Shown here: in pieces, positions 9,427 through 18,800 of the stretch
Numbering within the stretch: the stretch's first letter is position 1
Layout: every line of letters starts with the position of its first letter
Assembly: GCA_025210265.1 (NCBI GenBank)
Contig: JAOASD010000031.1
Location: 124,001-188,000, forward strand
Reading direction: 5' to 3'
DNA: 64,000 nt
DNA from: Pelagimonas sp.
Lineage (GTDB): Bacteria; Pseudomonadota; Alphaproteobacteria; Rhodobacterales; Rhodobacteraceae
Notes under the pieces: model-generated
Databases searched by the model: none
What the model was told of the DNA's origin: nothing
The model's input: only the letters and a program-made list of their open reading frames with translations
Position numbers and translations under genes: made by a program

Positions 9427-10088
9427 CCAGAGTGCTGCAAACCGGGCGCAAAGAACCGGTCTCGGGGGAAATGCGCAGCTGCGTGGTGTTCCTGCATGGC
9501 TATGGCGCCAATGGCGCGGATCTGCTGGGGCTGGCGGACCCGCTGGGCGAACACCTGCCGGACACGCTGTTTGTGGCGCCCGATGCGCCCGAAAGCTGCG
9601 CCGGCGCGCCGTTTGGCTTTCAATGGTTTCCGATCCCGTGGATTGATGGGTCGTCCGAGGAAGAATCCCGCGCCGGCATGGTGCGCGCGGTCGAGGATCT
9701 GAACGCCTTCCTTGATGCGCTGATGGTGGATGAGGATCTGCTGCCGGAACAGGTCGCGCTGGTGGGCTTTTCCCAGGGCACGATGATGAGCCTGCATGTG
9801 GGGCCGCGCCGCGAGGACGAGCTGGCCGGGATCGTGGGCTTTTCGGGCCGCCTGCTGGAACCCGAATTGCTGGCCGATGAGGTCGTGTCGCGCCCGCCGG
9901 TCCTGCTGGTGCATGGGGATATGGACGATGTGGTGCCGCCGCAATCGCTGCCCCAGGCGGCAGAGGCGCTGGAAGGCGCAGGTTGGAAAGAAGTCTACGC
10001 CCATGTGATGAAGGGCACCGCCCACGGCATCGCCCCGGATGGGCTGGGCGTGGCCCTGGCTTTCCTGCGCGATAAATGCGGGTTCTAG
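9423..10088 (+). CDS. Alpha/beta-hydrolase, carboxylesterase/phospholipase family
   Basis: A 221-residue cytoplasmic serine hydrolase of the YpfH/carboxylesterase-2 group, which includes lysophospholipase-like and acyl-protein-thioesterase-like enzymes. Visible are the oxyanion-loop HGYGANGADL, the nucleophile elbow GFSQG, the acid in HGDMDDVVPP and the final His in GTAHGI, so the triad is intact. Translation begins at a GTG that overlaps the stop of the glycosylase gene. The pairing with a DNA repair gene has no evident metabolic logic. Physiological substrate not deducible. Confidence 0.85.
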   Translation: MTRVLQTGRKEPVSGEMRSCVVFLHGYGANGADLLGLADPLGEHLPDTLFVAPDAPESCAGAPFGFQWFPIPWIDGSSEEESRAGMVRAVEDLNAFLDALMVDEDLLPEQVALVGFSQGTMMSLHVGPRREDELAGIVGFSGRLLEPELLADEVVSRPPVLLVHGDMDDVVPPQSLPQAAEALEGAGWKEVYAHVMKGTAHGIAPDGLGVALAFLRDKCGF

Positions 10089-10147
10089 CCTCTATTTGCA
10101 AAGCAAATAGAGGGCGGCGGGTGGCAGTGCGTTTCTGCGAAACGCAC
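10089..10147. repeat. Two perfect three-base-loop hairpins
   Basis: CCTCTATTTGC (10089-10099), AAA, GCAAATAGAGG (10103-10113), then GTGCGTTTC (10127-10135), TGC, GAAACGCAC (10139-10147). They start one base after the esterase stop, without a T-run. The 392-base gap to 10480 also holds CGGATTGGC, ATC, GCCAATCCG at 10293-10313. No gene is seen in it. Confidence 0.7.
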
Positions 10148-10238
10148 GTACCCGCACCCCTCCGTTCTGGGCGCTGACCCATATTTGCGAAGCCAAAAGG
10201 GGCTGTCATGCGCCCCCTTTAGGGGAGCTTCCCCCCGC

Positions 10239-10266
10239 CTTCTTCTCTTTAAAAATACCTCCGGGG
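10239..10266 (-). repeat. Dispersed intergenic repeat, copy 2
   Basis: CTTCTTCTCTTTAAAAATAC followed by CTCCGGG, the reverse complement of the GGAGTATTTT...AAGAAG family seen at 7168, 15201, 25213, 26987, 63239 and 63324. Confidence 0.5.
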
Positions 10267-10480
10267 GTCTGGGGGCAGCGCCCCCCGCCGGTCGGATTGG
10301 CATCGCCAATCCGAAACCGGATCTGTCACAGCGACGTTACGCTGCCACGGTAAATACCCCGTAAAACCACATCATCTAGCGGGGGTTGCCCCGAATCAAA
10401 CGCGAGATATAGTGGTCGCAGCTGGGGCGGGGTGTCCCGCCTTGGAACCGAGGTTCGCAGGGCGGAGGACGTATCCCCCA

Positions 10481-11065
10481 ATGGAAGGCAATTTTAGAAC
10501 GACATTTGTGCGCGAAACCGGCGCATTGAAAAACCACCCGGCGCTGGTGCTGAACGCGGATTATAGGCCGCTGTCTTATTACCCGCTCAGCCTCTGGCCC
10601 TGGCAGGATGCGATCAAAGCGGCGTTTCTGGACAGGGTCGACATTGTCGCGGAATATGACGAGGTCGTCCGCAGCCCCTCGATGACGCTGAAAATACCCA
10701 GTGTCGTTGTCCTGAAAGATTTTGTTCAACCCAGAAAGCGCGTGGCCTTCACGCGCTTTAATCTTTTCTTGAGGGATGAATTTCGCTGCCAATATTGCGG
10801 CAGCCGCAAGGATCTGACCTTTGATCACGTGATCCCGCGCGCCGCCGGGGGCATCACCAGCTGGGAAAATGTTGTGGCCGCCTGCGCGCCCTGCAATCTG
10901 CGCAAAGGATCCAAAAGCCTGCGCCGCTGTGGTATGTCGCTGCGGCAGGTGCCGCGCCAGCCCACAGCAGGGCAGTTGCTGGATATGGGGCGGCGTTTTC
11001 CGCCCAATCACCTGCATGAAAGCTGGGTCGACTTCCTCTATTGGGACGCCGAACTGGAGGCTTGA
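10481..11065 (+). CDS. HNH endonuclease domain protein
   Basis: A 194-residue protein with a classic zinc-stabilised HNH nuclease fold in its second half: CQYCG, then LTFDHVIPRAAGG, then WENVVAACAPCNLRKG, which gives both CxxC pairs and the His and Asn of the HNH core. The N-terminal part (NADYRPLSYYPLSLWPWQDA) matches the very conserved stand-alone HNH protein present in most Rhizobiales and Rhodobacterales chromosomes. Its biological target is unknown; conservation outside mobile elements argues against a homing role. The start at 10481 follows a GAGGAC ribosome site. The next gene is convergent and its stop lies two bases away. Confidence 0.88.
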   Translation: MEGNFRTTFVRETGALKNHPALVLNADYRPLSYYPLSLWPWQDAIKAAFLDRVDIVAEYDEVVRSPSMTLKIPSVVVLKDFVQPRKRVAFTRFNLFLRDEFRCQYCGSRKDLTFDHVIPRAAGGITSWENVVAACAPCNLRKGSKSLRRCGMSLRQVPRQPTAGQLLDMGRRFPPNHLHESWVDFLYWDAELEA

Positions 11066-11067
11066 GC

Positions 11068-11670
11068 CTAACCTGCCGGAAAAACCCGTTGCAGCGACTG
11101 TGCTGCGCGGGTGGCGCGGCGTGTGATCTCTTGTGTGTCCGGTTCCGGGGCGCGGGCCACGACGCGCCGGATCTGTAAATCGCCGACCAGAAAACCCAGA
11201 TAAGTTTCGGCCAGATCCTGCGCCGACCCTGGCCCCAGTTGACCTGCGCGTTGGGCTTGCTGCAACAGCTCTGACAGCAGCGGGAAAACGCTGTCACGCC
11301 CGGCCTGCGCCAAAACCGCCCCCAGCGCACCTGTCGGTTCCGCCGCCGCGGCGCGGTTCAGGGTGACGGCGCGCGGGCCGACCAGCATATGCAGCAGCGC
11401 AGGGCCGAACCGCTCCAGCACCGCCAGAGGGTCGGTTGTTCCGTCCTGCGCCTCTTGCAAGATGGCGCGCACATCGGCGGCATTGCGTGTGATCAGATCG
11501 CGGAACAGCCCGGTTTTGTCGCCATACCAGTTATACAGCGTTTCATTCGAACATTTTGCCCGCTTGGCAATGCTGAGCATGGATGCCCCAGTAAATCCTT
11601 TTTCTTCAAGGATTTGATAGGCGGCGGATTCGATCTGTGCACGGCGGGTTTCTTTGGTCTCGGCTTTCAT
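11068..11670 (-). CDS. TetR-family transcriptional repressor
   Basis: A 200-residue regulator. The N-terminal helix-turn-helix covers about residues 10-55 (TRRAQIESAAYQILEEKGF, then SMLSIAKRAKCSNETLYNWY, the usual TetR pattern). The C-terminal ligand domain resembles the TetR_C group seen with efflux or membrane genes. It starts at the Met at 11670 after GAAAGCC. It is divergent from a small membrane-protein gene, and the shared 97-base spacer contains an imperfect-spaced palindrome (11706-11727) that is a likely operator. So it probably represses itself and the neighbour. Inducer unknown. Confidence 0.85.
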   Translation of the reverse strand: MKAETKETRRAQIESAAYQILEEKGFTGASMLSIAKRAKCSNETLYNWYGDKTGLFRDLITRNAADVRAILQEAQDGTTDPLAVLERFGPALLHMLVGPRAVTLNRAAAAEPTGALGAVLAQAGRDSVFPLLSELLQQAQRAGQLGPGSAQDLAETYLGFLVGDLQIRRVVARAPEPDTQEITRRATRAAQSLQRVFPAG

Positions 11671-11705
11671 CACATGGCTTTCAGGTGGAAAATCCCTTGA
11701 CGTCC

Positions 11706-11727
11706 ATCCGTACATAGTATTACGGAT
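11706..11727. promoter_or_regulatory. Candidate TetR operator
   Basis: ATCCGTA (11706-11712) and TACGGAT (11721-11727) are perfect inverted arms around eight bases. They lie between the divergent tetR-type gene and the membrane-protein gene, next to TTGACG (11697-11702). Confidence 0.55.
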
Positions 11728-11767
11728 ATGTGCAACCGTACACTAAATTACGCTTTTGGAGGGCGAC

Positions 11768-12154
11768 ATGGACAAGATCGAAAACGAACAGGCACAGGGG
11801 CTCCGCGTGGCTTTGGGATGTTTGATTATTCTGCAGGGGGTGATGCTGCTGGCGCTATTCGCAGGCGTGCCGCCGCACCCGCCAGAGGCGATCCCGCTGT
11901 TTGGCATCGCACCGTTTCTGGGGGTCTCGCTGGCAAGCGCATGGGCTGGCATGACGCTGCAGGGGGCGAGCGGTCGTGGCTTTGCACTGGCCGCGGCAGC
12001 GATGGCGGCCATTTCCTTTGGGCCGCAGAAATATTTTGATGCGCAATTTCCGCTGATCTGGCCTGCGGTGCTGGCGGGGCAGGTGGCGATTGTGACGGTT
12101 GTGCTGTCCTGCCTGCGGGTGGCTGGAAAACGCCCGGTCGCACAGGGGGCGTGA
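11768..12154 (+). CDS. Small integral membrane protein, putative TetR target
   Basis: A 128-residue protein with four predicted hydrophobic helices (about residues 13-35, 46-64, 70-90 and 98-118) and short polar loops, ending in a basic tail. No family recognised with confidence. A strong ribosome site (GGAGGGCG) precedes the ATG at 11768. It is divergent from a TetR-type regulator with a palindrome in the shared spacer, so it is probably repressed by it. A small multi-drug or stress membrane protein is possible but unproven. Confidence 0.7.
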   Translation: MDKIENEQAQGLRVALGCLIILQGVMLLALFAGVPPHPPEAIPLFGIAPFLGVSLASAWAGMTLQGASGRGFALAAAAMAAISFGPQKYFDAQFPLIWPAVLAGQVAIVTVVLSCLRVAGKRPVAQGA

Positions 12155-12219
12155 ACACCGGCCACGGGCGCAAGATTTTTTGAAAAAATCTTGCCGCCTG
12201 CCGCGCGGTTTCGAGACAC

Positions 12220-12247
12220 AAAAAAGGGCACCTTCAGGGGCGCCCTT
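12220..12247 (-). terminator. Terminator of the M23/bactofilin operon
   Basis: Read on the minus strand, AAGGGC (from 12247) pairs with GCCCTT (to 12224), followed by a run of T opposite 12218-12223. It lies just after the bactofilin stop. Confidence 0.75.
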
Positions 12248-12282
12248 AATCTGTTCTGGGGTCCTCAAAGAGAGGCGGGTGT

Positions 12283-12798
12283 TTAGCCCTCTTGCGTCGG
12301 TGCGGCAGCGGCCTGTTGCTGGCGCTTGTTGCCGGTTTTGTTACCCGACAGCGGATCGTCCTGACGTTGCACCGAGCCCTCGAAATGAGCGCCGGATTCG
12401 ATGGCGATGGTTTTGTGGATAATGTCGCCTTCGACACGGGCAGTCGAGGTCAGGCGCACCTTGAGGCCGCGCACACGGCCCACAATACGGCCATTGATCA
12501 CCACGTCATCGGCGACAACCTCGCCCTTTATTGTGGCGCTTTCACCGATGGTCAGCAGATGGGCGCGAATGTCGCCTTCGATCGTGCCTTCGACCTGGAT
12601 GTCGCCGGTGGTGCGGATGTTGCCGACGATGTGCAGATCGTTGGACAGCACCGATGCCGGGGGTTTGGCCTTGGGCGCGGCGGGTTTGGCGAAATCGCCA
12701 GCCGGGGCGCGGGGCGCGGGTTCCGCAGCGGGGCGTGCCGCCGCCGGGGTTTCGTCGGCCTTGGGGCCCGGTTCGTTGATTTTGCTTTTAGAAAACAT
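12283..12798 (-). CDS. Bactofilin (polymer-forming cytoskeletal protein)
   Basis: A 171-residue protein with a Pro/Ala-rich disordered N-terminus (to about 48) and a central beta-helical bactofilin domain (about 49-145) with repeating hydrophobic turns such as IVGNIRTTGDIQVEGTIEGD and ARVEGDIIHKTIAIESGAHF. Bactofilins polymerise without nucleotide and position cell-wall enzymes. The start overlaps the end of the upstream M23 peptidase gene by 11 bases. This peptidase-bactofilin pairing is widespread and acts in shape control and local peptidoglycan cutting. The C-terminus is Gln/Ala-rich. A terminator follows. Confidence 0.92.
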   Translation of the reverse strand: MFSKSKINEPGPKADETPAAARPAAEPAPRAPAGDFAKPAAPKAKPPASVLSNDLHIVGNIRTTGDIQVEGTIEGDIRAHLLTIGESATIKGEVVADDVVINGRIVGRVRGLKVRLTSTARVEGDIIHKTIAIESGAHFEGSVQRQDDPLSGNKTGNKRQQQAAAAPTQEG

Positions 12799-14104
12799 CG
12801 TTCGCAGCCTTGATATAGATCATCGGATTGACGGGTTTGCCACCTACGCGGACTTCGTAATGCAGATGGGTTCCGGTCGACCGTCCGGTATTTCCCATAT
12901 CACCAACCCGCTGCCCGCGCGAGACCCTTTGGCCGACCTTCACGCGAATTTTCGACATATGGGCATAGCGGGTCTCGATTCCAAACTCGTGCTGGATCTT
13001 GACCAGACGGCCATAGCCCGAGGACCAGCCCGCATGAACAACCACGCCATCCGCGGTGGAATAGATCGGCGTGCCATGGGGCGCGGCGAAATCGGTGCCC
13101 GCATGAAGGCGGCCCCAGCGATAGCCAAAGCCCGAGGTAAAGCGGAACGGATCCTTGAGCGGGCTGGCAAAGGGCGCTTTCTGTGCCGCAATCCGGTACA
13201 GGTTCAGGCGATCCATCTGGCCCAGCAGCGAATTGGCGCGGGCTGTGTCTGCCGAAGGGGCGGCCTGACCACGGGTGGTAAAGGTCAGCGGGGTCATCGG
13301 GCCGCCCTGGCCGGAATAGCCCTTGCGCACCTGCGAAATGATCCGGTCGGGATCCATGCCCGCCTTTTCAAACATCTTGTCCAGCGGTTTGACCGACACG
13401 GTCATCGCCTCTTCGAGCTGGCGAAAGATCCGGTCGTTCTTGTCTTCCATCTGCTCGATCTCGGCGCGCATTTCAGCTGCGCGGATCAGCGCGGCCTGCG
13501 CATCGGCCACAACCTTGTCGCGCTCGGCGGCGGTGCGGGCCAGGGCCTCGGAGAGGAAATCAACCGTACCGTCGCCCGCATCGCTATTGGCGGCCGTTGC
13601 TGTGGCGCCGGTTTCGGACTGGGCCTCCAGCGCGGCGAGGCGGTCAGCCACGGCTTCGCGTTCTTTCATCGTGTCGCGCAGGGTGGTCTGGATCACGTCG
13701 ATCCCGGTGGCCAGTTCGCGGCGGCGGGCCTCGGAATCCAGCAGCTCGGTCTGCATCAGGGAAATCTGGCGCAGCGCGGCGGCAAAGCGGTCCTGCGCGG
13801 CCAGCGCCTCGGCGGCGCGGCTGTCGCGCTCGGCGGACAGGGCGTTCAGGCGCTGCTGATAGGTGATCTGTTCGCGCTTGGCCTGTTCGCGGAAATTGCC
13901 CGCGCCGATGCTGTCAATCATCAGGATCGCGGTGGCGATGATCGTCCAGGACGCCACGGCGGTGGTGCCGATAAAGGCCACAGCCTGGGTTTCGGGCCGT
14001 AACCGGATGAACCGCGTGTCGGTGTCAGAGCGCAGGAACAGGCGACGTTCAGGAAAGAACCGTTCGATCAGAGCATGGGTCCGTATGGCCAGTCGTGTTC
14101 TCAA
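12788..14104 (-). CDS. M23 (LytM) peptidoglycan endopeptidase with membrane anchor and coiled coil
   Basis: A bitopic membrane protein: a short basic cytoplasmic start, one transmembrane helix (VAFIGTTAVASWTIIATAIL), a long periplasmic coiled coil (about residues 65-230) and a C-terminal LytM domain. The domain keeps the zinc ligands (HAGTDFAAPHG and the HLHYE pair), so it should be an active D,D-endopeptidase, unlike EnvC/NlpD-type activators. I propose the TTG at 14104 as start: it gives the usual family beginning LRTRLAIRTH and follows GGGGGCG. The frame stays open to 14251, but that extension is atypical. It overlaps the downstream bactofilin gene by 11 bases and is probably recruited by it. 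Confidence 0.85.
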   Translation of the reverse strand: MRTRLAIRTHALIERFFPERRLFLRSDTDTRFIRLRPETQAVAFIGTTAVASWTIIATAILMIDSIGAGNFREQAKREQITYQQRLNALSAERDSRAAEALAAQDRFAAALRQISLMQTELLDSEARRRELATGIDVIQTTLRDTMKEREAVADRLAALEAQSETGATATAANSDAGDGTVDFLSEALARTAAERDKVVADAQAALIRAAEMRAEIEQMEDKNDRIFRQLEEAMTVSVKPLDKMFEKAGMDPDRIISQVRKGYSGQGGPMTPLTFTTRGQAAPSADTARANSLLGQMDRLNLYRIAAQKAPFASPLKDPFRFTSGFGYRWGRLHAGTDFAAPHGTPIYSTADGVVVHAGWSSGYGRLVKIQHEFGIETRYAHMSKIRVKVGQRVSRGQRVGDMGNTGRSTGTHLHYEVRVGGKPVNPMIYIKAANDVF

Positions 14105-14358
14105 AGGTTGCGCCCCCAATGTTTTCGCCCTGTCGGGCGTCGTGCTGCGCGGAACCAAGGCAGAGTGCCCCCGATTCCTGCGGTGCCTGTCCAAAGCGCA
14201 ATCGCATGACCGCGCTGTCAGGAATGTGGTTCCCCAACCACAGCCCTGCAAAACCGCTTATCCACACGTTCAACTTTTCGCAAGATTTTTGAGAGGGTGA
14301 TTCGCTTCCATGGGCGAGCTGTTGCCAGAATGGCAAAAAACCGCCGATTTCAGAGGGT

Positions 14359-15186
14359 TCAACCCAGGCGACTGTCGGGCACCTGATCCGCAAGAGGCCA
14401 GTAGAAATCCGGCGGCAGACCGGCCTCGGCCCGCTTTTCCTCGTTGAAAGGCGGTTTTAATGCGCCTTTGAAATATGTTTTGACCAGGTTGTGAAAGGTC
14501 TCTTTCGGGTCCATGTCGTGCCGCCCACACAGGAAATGGAACCATTTTGACCCATAGGCCACATGGCCGACCTCCTCGGCATAGATGACCTCTAGCGACT
14601 GCACGGCCTTGTCCAGACCCGCCTTGCGGAACACCTCGATCATGCCGGGGGTGACATCCAAACCGCGCGCCTCCAGCACCATGGGCACCACGGCCAGCCG
14701 GCCCATGAAATCATCCACCGTGTCCTCGGCGGCGCGCCACATGCCCGCATGGGCGGGCAGGGCACCGTAAAAGCTGTCCAGATCCTCAAGACAGTCGCAG
14801 ATCAGGTTGAAATGCTTGGATTCCTCATCGGCGGCCTTGACCCAGTCATCATAAAACCCCAGCGGCATTTTTGTTCCGGCAAAGCGCGGGATGATGTCCC
14901 AATGCAAATCCACGGCGTTCAGCTCGATATGGGCAACCGCATGGAGCAGCGCAATCCGCCCGGCGGGGCTGCCTGGCTTGCGCTTAGGCACATCACGCGG
15001 GTTCAGCAACTCGGGCTTTTCAGGGCGCGATGGGCGCAGCGGAGCCTCCGCCCGGCCAATCTCCAACGCCGTGCCCTCGGCGCGGGCCGCAAACCATTGC
15101 GCCGCGTAATCCCGCGATTTTGCGGTCTTTTCGCGCCCATCCGCCGTGGTCAACACATCCACCGCCATCTCGCACAGCGTCATCAT
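14359..15186 (-). CDS. DUF455 ferritin-like protein
   Basis: A 275-residue helical protein of the DUF455 group, a ferritin-like fold with carboxylate/His helices: HAVAHIELNAVDLHWDI, DEESKHFNLICDCL and YAEEVGHVAYGSKWF give the E(6)Y-less ExxH pairs expected for a di-metal site. Members occur in many alphaproteobacteria; their function is not established. I chose the first of two adjacent Met codons (15186), which has AGGGGGC at proper spacing; an upstream frame to 15219 adds eleven residues. It lies downstream of the peroxiredoxin gene on the same strand, separated by hairpins and a dispersed repeat. Confidence 0.82.
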   Translation of the reverse strand: MMTLCEMAVDVLTTADGREKTAKSRDYAAQWFAARAEGTALEIGRAEAPLRPSRPEKPELLNPRDVPKRKPGSPAGRIALLHAVAHIELNAVDLHWDIIPRFAGTKMPLGFYDDWVKAADEESKHFNLICDCLEDLDSFYGALPAHAGMWRAAEDTVDDFMGRLAVVPMVLEARGLDVTPGMIEVFRKAGLDKAVQSLEVIYAEEVGHVAYGSKWFHFLCGRHDMDPKETFHNLVKTYFKGALKPPFNEEKRAEAGLPPDFYWPLADQVPDSRLG

Positions 15187-15200
15187 GGGCGCGGCCCCCT

Positions 15201-15230
15201 TGTCTTCTTCTTGGTTCAAATACTCAAAAT
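15201..15230 (-). repeat. Dispersed intergenic repeat, copy 3
   Basis: TGTCTTCTTCTTGGTTCAAA followed by TACTC, the minus-strand form of the GAGTATTTGAACCAAGAAGA family. It immediately precedes the hairpin pair at 15232-15277. Confidence 0.55.
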
Positions 15231-15231
15231 C

Positions 15232-15277
15232 GCGCGGGGCGCAGCCCCGCGCGGATCGGATCGGCGCAGCCGATCCG
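15232..15277. repeat. Two three-base-loop hairpins
   Basis: GCGCGGGGC, GCA, GCCCCGCGC (15232-15252) and CGGATCGGC, GCA, GCCGATCCG (15257-15277), both perfect. They lie between the peroxiredoxin stop and DUF455 and probably act as a weak terminator or mRNA stabiliser. Confidence 0.65.
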
Positions 15278-15297
15278 AAACCCTGTATGGCACAGGT

Positions 15298-15771
15298 TCA
15301 CAGGGCGCGCACGGCCTCCAAGACCTCATCCGCGTGGCCTTTGACTTTGACCTTGCGCCAGGCGCGGGCGATCTGCCCCTCTGCATCCAGCAAAAAGGTC
15401 GCGCGCTCGATCCCCATAAAGGTCTTGCCGTACATCTTTTTTTCCACCCAGACGCCGAAATCTTCGCAGGCGGAGCCATGTTCATCGGAAATCAACGGTA
15501 CGGACAGCGCCTTTTTGCCCATGAACTTCTCGTGACTGGTCAGGCTGTCCTTGGATATGCCAAAGACCTTGCAACCCGCGGCCTCGAACTGGGGGGCCAA
15601 TGCGGTGAAATCCAGGTTTTCCGTGGTGCAGCCCGGCGTGTTGTCGCGCGGATAGAAAAACACAACGACAGGCGCGCCGCGCAGGGCAGACAGGGTTACG
15701 GTCTCGGCGCCCTCCAGGCCCGCGACGGGCAGGGTGAAATCGGGGGCGAGGATCAGATCGGTGTCGGACAT
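15298..15771 (-). CDS. bcp: Thioredoxin-dependent peroxiredoxin, BCP/PrxQ type
   Basis: Reduces hydrogen peroxide and organic hydroperoxides in the cytoplasm. The 157-residue protein has the thioredoxin-like Prx fold with peroxidatic Cys48 in YPRDNTPGCTTE and the catalytic Thr/Pro before it. The resolving Cys five residues later, found in E. coli BCP, is replaced by Leu53, so this is not the typical C-x4-C form. Cys67 and a Cys near residue 102 remain as possible partners; otherwise it would work as a 1-Cys enzyme with an external thiol. It starts at the Met at 15771 and is divergent from the AsmA-like gene. Confidence 0.9.
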   Translation of the reverse strand: MSDTDLILAPDFTLPVAGLEGAETVTLSALRGAPVVVFFYPRDNTPGCTTENLDFTALAPQFEAAGCKVFGISKDSLTSHEKFMGKKALSVPLISDEHGSACEDFGVWVEKKMYGKTFMGIERATFLLDAEGQIARAWRKVKVKGHADEVLEAVRAL

Positions 15772-15844
15772 GAGAACTCCTTTGAATGGTTGAGCTATTG
15801 TAATCTGCGCGGCAGAAAGCAAGCCCGAAGCCGCAGATGAACAG

Positions 15845-18800
15845 ATGACTCGCCTTTGCGCTTGGCTCACAGCTAGTCTGCGCCCAACAAGAAGCAAGCA
15901 ACAGAAGCCCGCCGGGCAGGATCGCAACACAGACAGGACACAGGACCAGATCAGGGTGGAGGAACAGCCAGATCACCGGCCATCGGCCCGCGCCGAAAAA
16001 CGCGCCGCGCGCCGCGCGTTGCGGGCATTGCCGCGCCATCACCCGGACAAACGGGCCCGGCGCTGGCGGCGGGCCACGCTGCTGGGGGTGATGGCCGTGC
16101 TGTTTGCGGGGGTCGTTCTGGGGGGCGTGGCGCTGCTTGGGCGGCCTTTGACGGCCCCTGGCTGGGTGCAGGCCCGGATCGAAGCCCGGATAGCCGCAGC
16201 GGTTCCCGGCCTGCAGGTTGGTTTCGGCCGGATGAGCGTCGAGATCAGCTATCAGGGGCAGCCACGGGTGATCCTGTGGGATGTGGATCTGCGCAACAGC
16301 CGGGGCGAACAGATTGCCGCCCTGTCTGATATTGAGGCGGGGTTTGATCCGCTGGCGCTGCTGCGTGGGCAGGTTGAATTGCAATCCGCCAATGTATCGG
16401 GTGCGTTTGTCACGTTTCAGCGCGATCAGCAGGGGCGTGTCGGGCTGGCGCTGGGGGATGTGTTTTCGGCCGGCACCAGCACACCGGATCTGTCGCAGCT
16501 GATTGCACAGATCGACATGGCGCTGGCGGATCCGCGTCTTTCTGCGCTCAAGACGTTTGAGGCCGACGCGCTGACCATCCGCTTTGAGGATCTGCGCGCG
16601 CATCGCGGCTGGACCGCGGATGGCGGGCGGTTGCGGGTGTCGCGCAATGATGGGCGGCTCAGCCTTACCGGGGATGTGGTGCTGTTGGCGGGGGGCGATG
16701 ATGTGGCGACCCTGGCGCTGACCGCCGACAGTCCGATCGGGCAGAACAGCCTGGATTTCGGGTTTAACCTGCAGGGCCTGTCCTCACGCGATATTGCCAC
16801 GCAAAGCCCGGCGCTGGCCTGGCTGGGGCTTGTGCAGGCGCCGATCTCGGGCGCGCTGCGCAGCAGCCTGCGCGCCGATGGCAGTCTGGGACCGCTCAGC
16901 GCCACGCTGCAGGTTGGGCAGGGGCAGTTGCAGCCCAGCCGCGACGTGCGGGCCATCCCGTTTGATTCCGCGCGTATCTATATGAATTATCAGCCGGATC
17001 TGGCCGAGCTGCGGTTTGATGAGATTTCGCTCAGCGCGCCTTTGCTGGCCGCCACAGCCGAAGGCGTCACCCGGATCGAAGGCCTGGATCAGGGCTGGCC
17101 CACAGCGTTGAGCGGCCAGTTCGCCCTGTCGCGGATCCGGCTGGCCGAAGGCGCCATTTTCGATCACGAGGTTGCGGTCAGCGGGGCCAATGCTGCCTTT
17201 CGATTGCAACTGGATCCGTTCCGCCTGACGCTGGGATCGCTGCGTAGCATGGACCCGACATATCCGGCCTCGGCCAGTGCCGCGCTGACCATTGGGCAGG
17301 CGGGCTGGGATGTGGCGCTGCAGGCGCAGGCCCCCCGGACCACCCCGGCGCAGGTGCTGTCATTCTGGCCTGCCGACCTTGCGCCCAAGGGCCGCGCCTG
17401 GGTTGCGCGCAATGTACAGGATGGCCAGATCACGGATGTGTCTTACGCGCTGCGCTGGCAGGCCGGGGACACACCCTATCACCATGTGGATCTGCAATTC
17501 CACGAGGCGCAGGTGCGGATCGGAGACTTCATGCCCCCCATCACCGGCGGGGACGGGCGGCTGGTGATCGCCGGGCGCAGGCTGGGTCTGCGGCTGGATC
17601 AGGGCACGGTCACGCCTCCTGATGGCGGCGGTATCGAGGTCGGAGGATCGCAATTCGTGATCCCGGATCTTAAGGCGAAACCCGCACAGGGGGATCTGCG
17701 ATTGCGCGCGCGCAGCAGCCTGACCGCCGCCCTGTCCTATATCGACAACCCGCGCTGGAAAGTGTTGTCCAAGATCGGGCGCAGCGCAGATCTGGCAACT
17801 GGGTTTGCCGATGTGACCGCACGGCTGCAGCTGCCTTTGACCAAAAACCTGACGCTGGATCAGATGGATCTGGACCTGACCGGCGATCTGACCGGCGTGG
17901 CCAGTGACACGCTGGTGCCGGGGCGGCCCCTGCGCGCGGTGAGATTGCAGCTGGCGCTGGATCAGACACAGGTTCAGGTGTCTGGCCCGCTGACCCTGTC
18001 GGGCATTCCGGCCACAGGCCGCTGGCAGCAGTCATTTGTCAAAGGGGCCGCAGGCGAAGTCACCGCAGATGTGCAGGTCGATCCGCAGACGCTGGCGGCG
18101 CTTGGGGTGGATCTGCCGCCGGGGCTGGTGCGCGGGCGCGGGCGCGGGTCGCTGCGGTTGGAGCTGCCCAAACCTGGCCCGGCGCGCTTTTCCTTTTCCA
18201 GTGATCTCAACGGCTTGGCCCTGTCCATCCCCGAGCTGGGCTGGCAGCTGGGCACCGGACAGACTGGCCAGTTCGACATCAGCGGCACGCTTGAAACCCC
18301 GCTGCGGGTCGACTCGCTGCAGCTGCGCGGTGCCGGGCTGGAGGCCAAAGGCGGGCTGCGCCTTGCCCCGCAGGGGGGGCTGGACCGGCTGGAGCTGAGC
18401 CAGCTCAAGATCGGCGACTGGCTGGATGTGACCGGCACGCTGCGCGGGCGCGGTGCGGGCCGGGCCCCGGCGCTGGAGGTCAGCGGCGGCCAGGTTGATC
18501 TGCGCCGCGCCCCGTTCGGCAGTGGGCAGACCGCTTTGGGCGGCCCCGGTGGCGTGTCGGCGGCGGGGGGCTCTGGTGGCAGTGCTCCGCTGGCGCTGAC
18601 ATTGCAGCGGCTACAGGTCACGGACACGATCTGGATCGACGGGTTCCGCGGCAATTTCGACCTGACAGGCGGATTGCGTGGCCTGTTTGACGGGCGCCTG
18701 GGTGGTAAGGCAAAGCTGGCGGGCGAGGTGTTGCCGCAAAATGGTGGCACGGCTGTTCGTGTGCGCGGCGAAGATGCGGGCGATGTTCTCAAGGCGTCCG

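Noticed and set aside
12292..14002. Plus-strand frames opposite bactofilin and the M23 peptidase
   Set aside because: The minus-strand products have complete, recognisable domains; the plus-strand frames have none.
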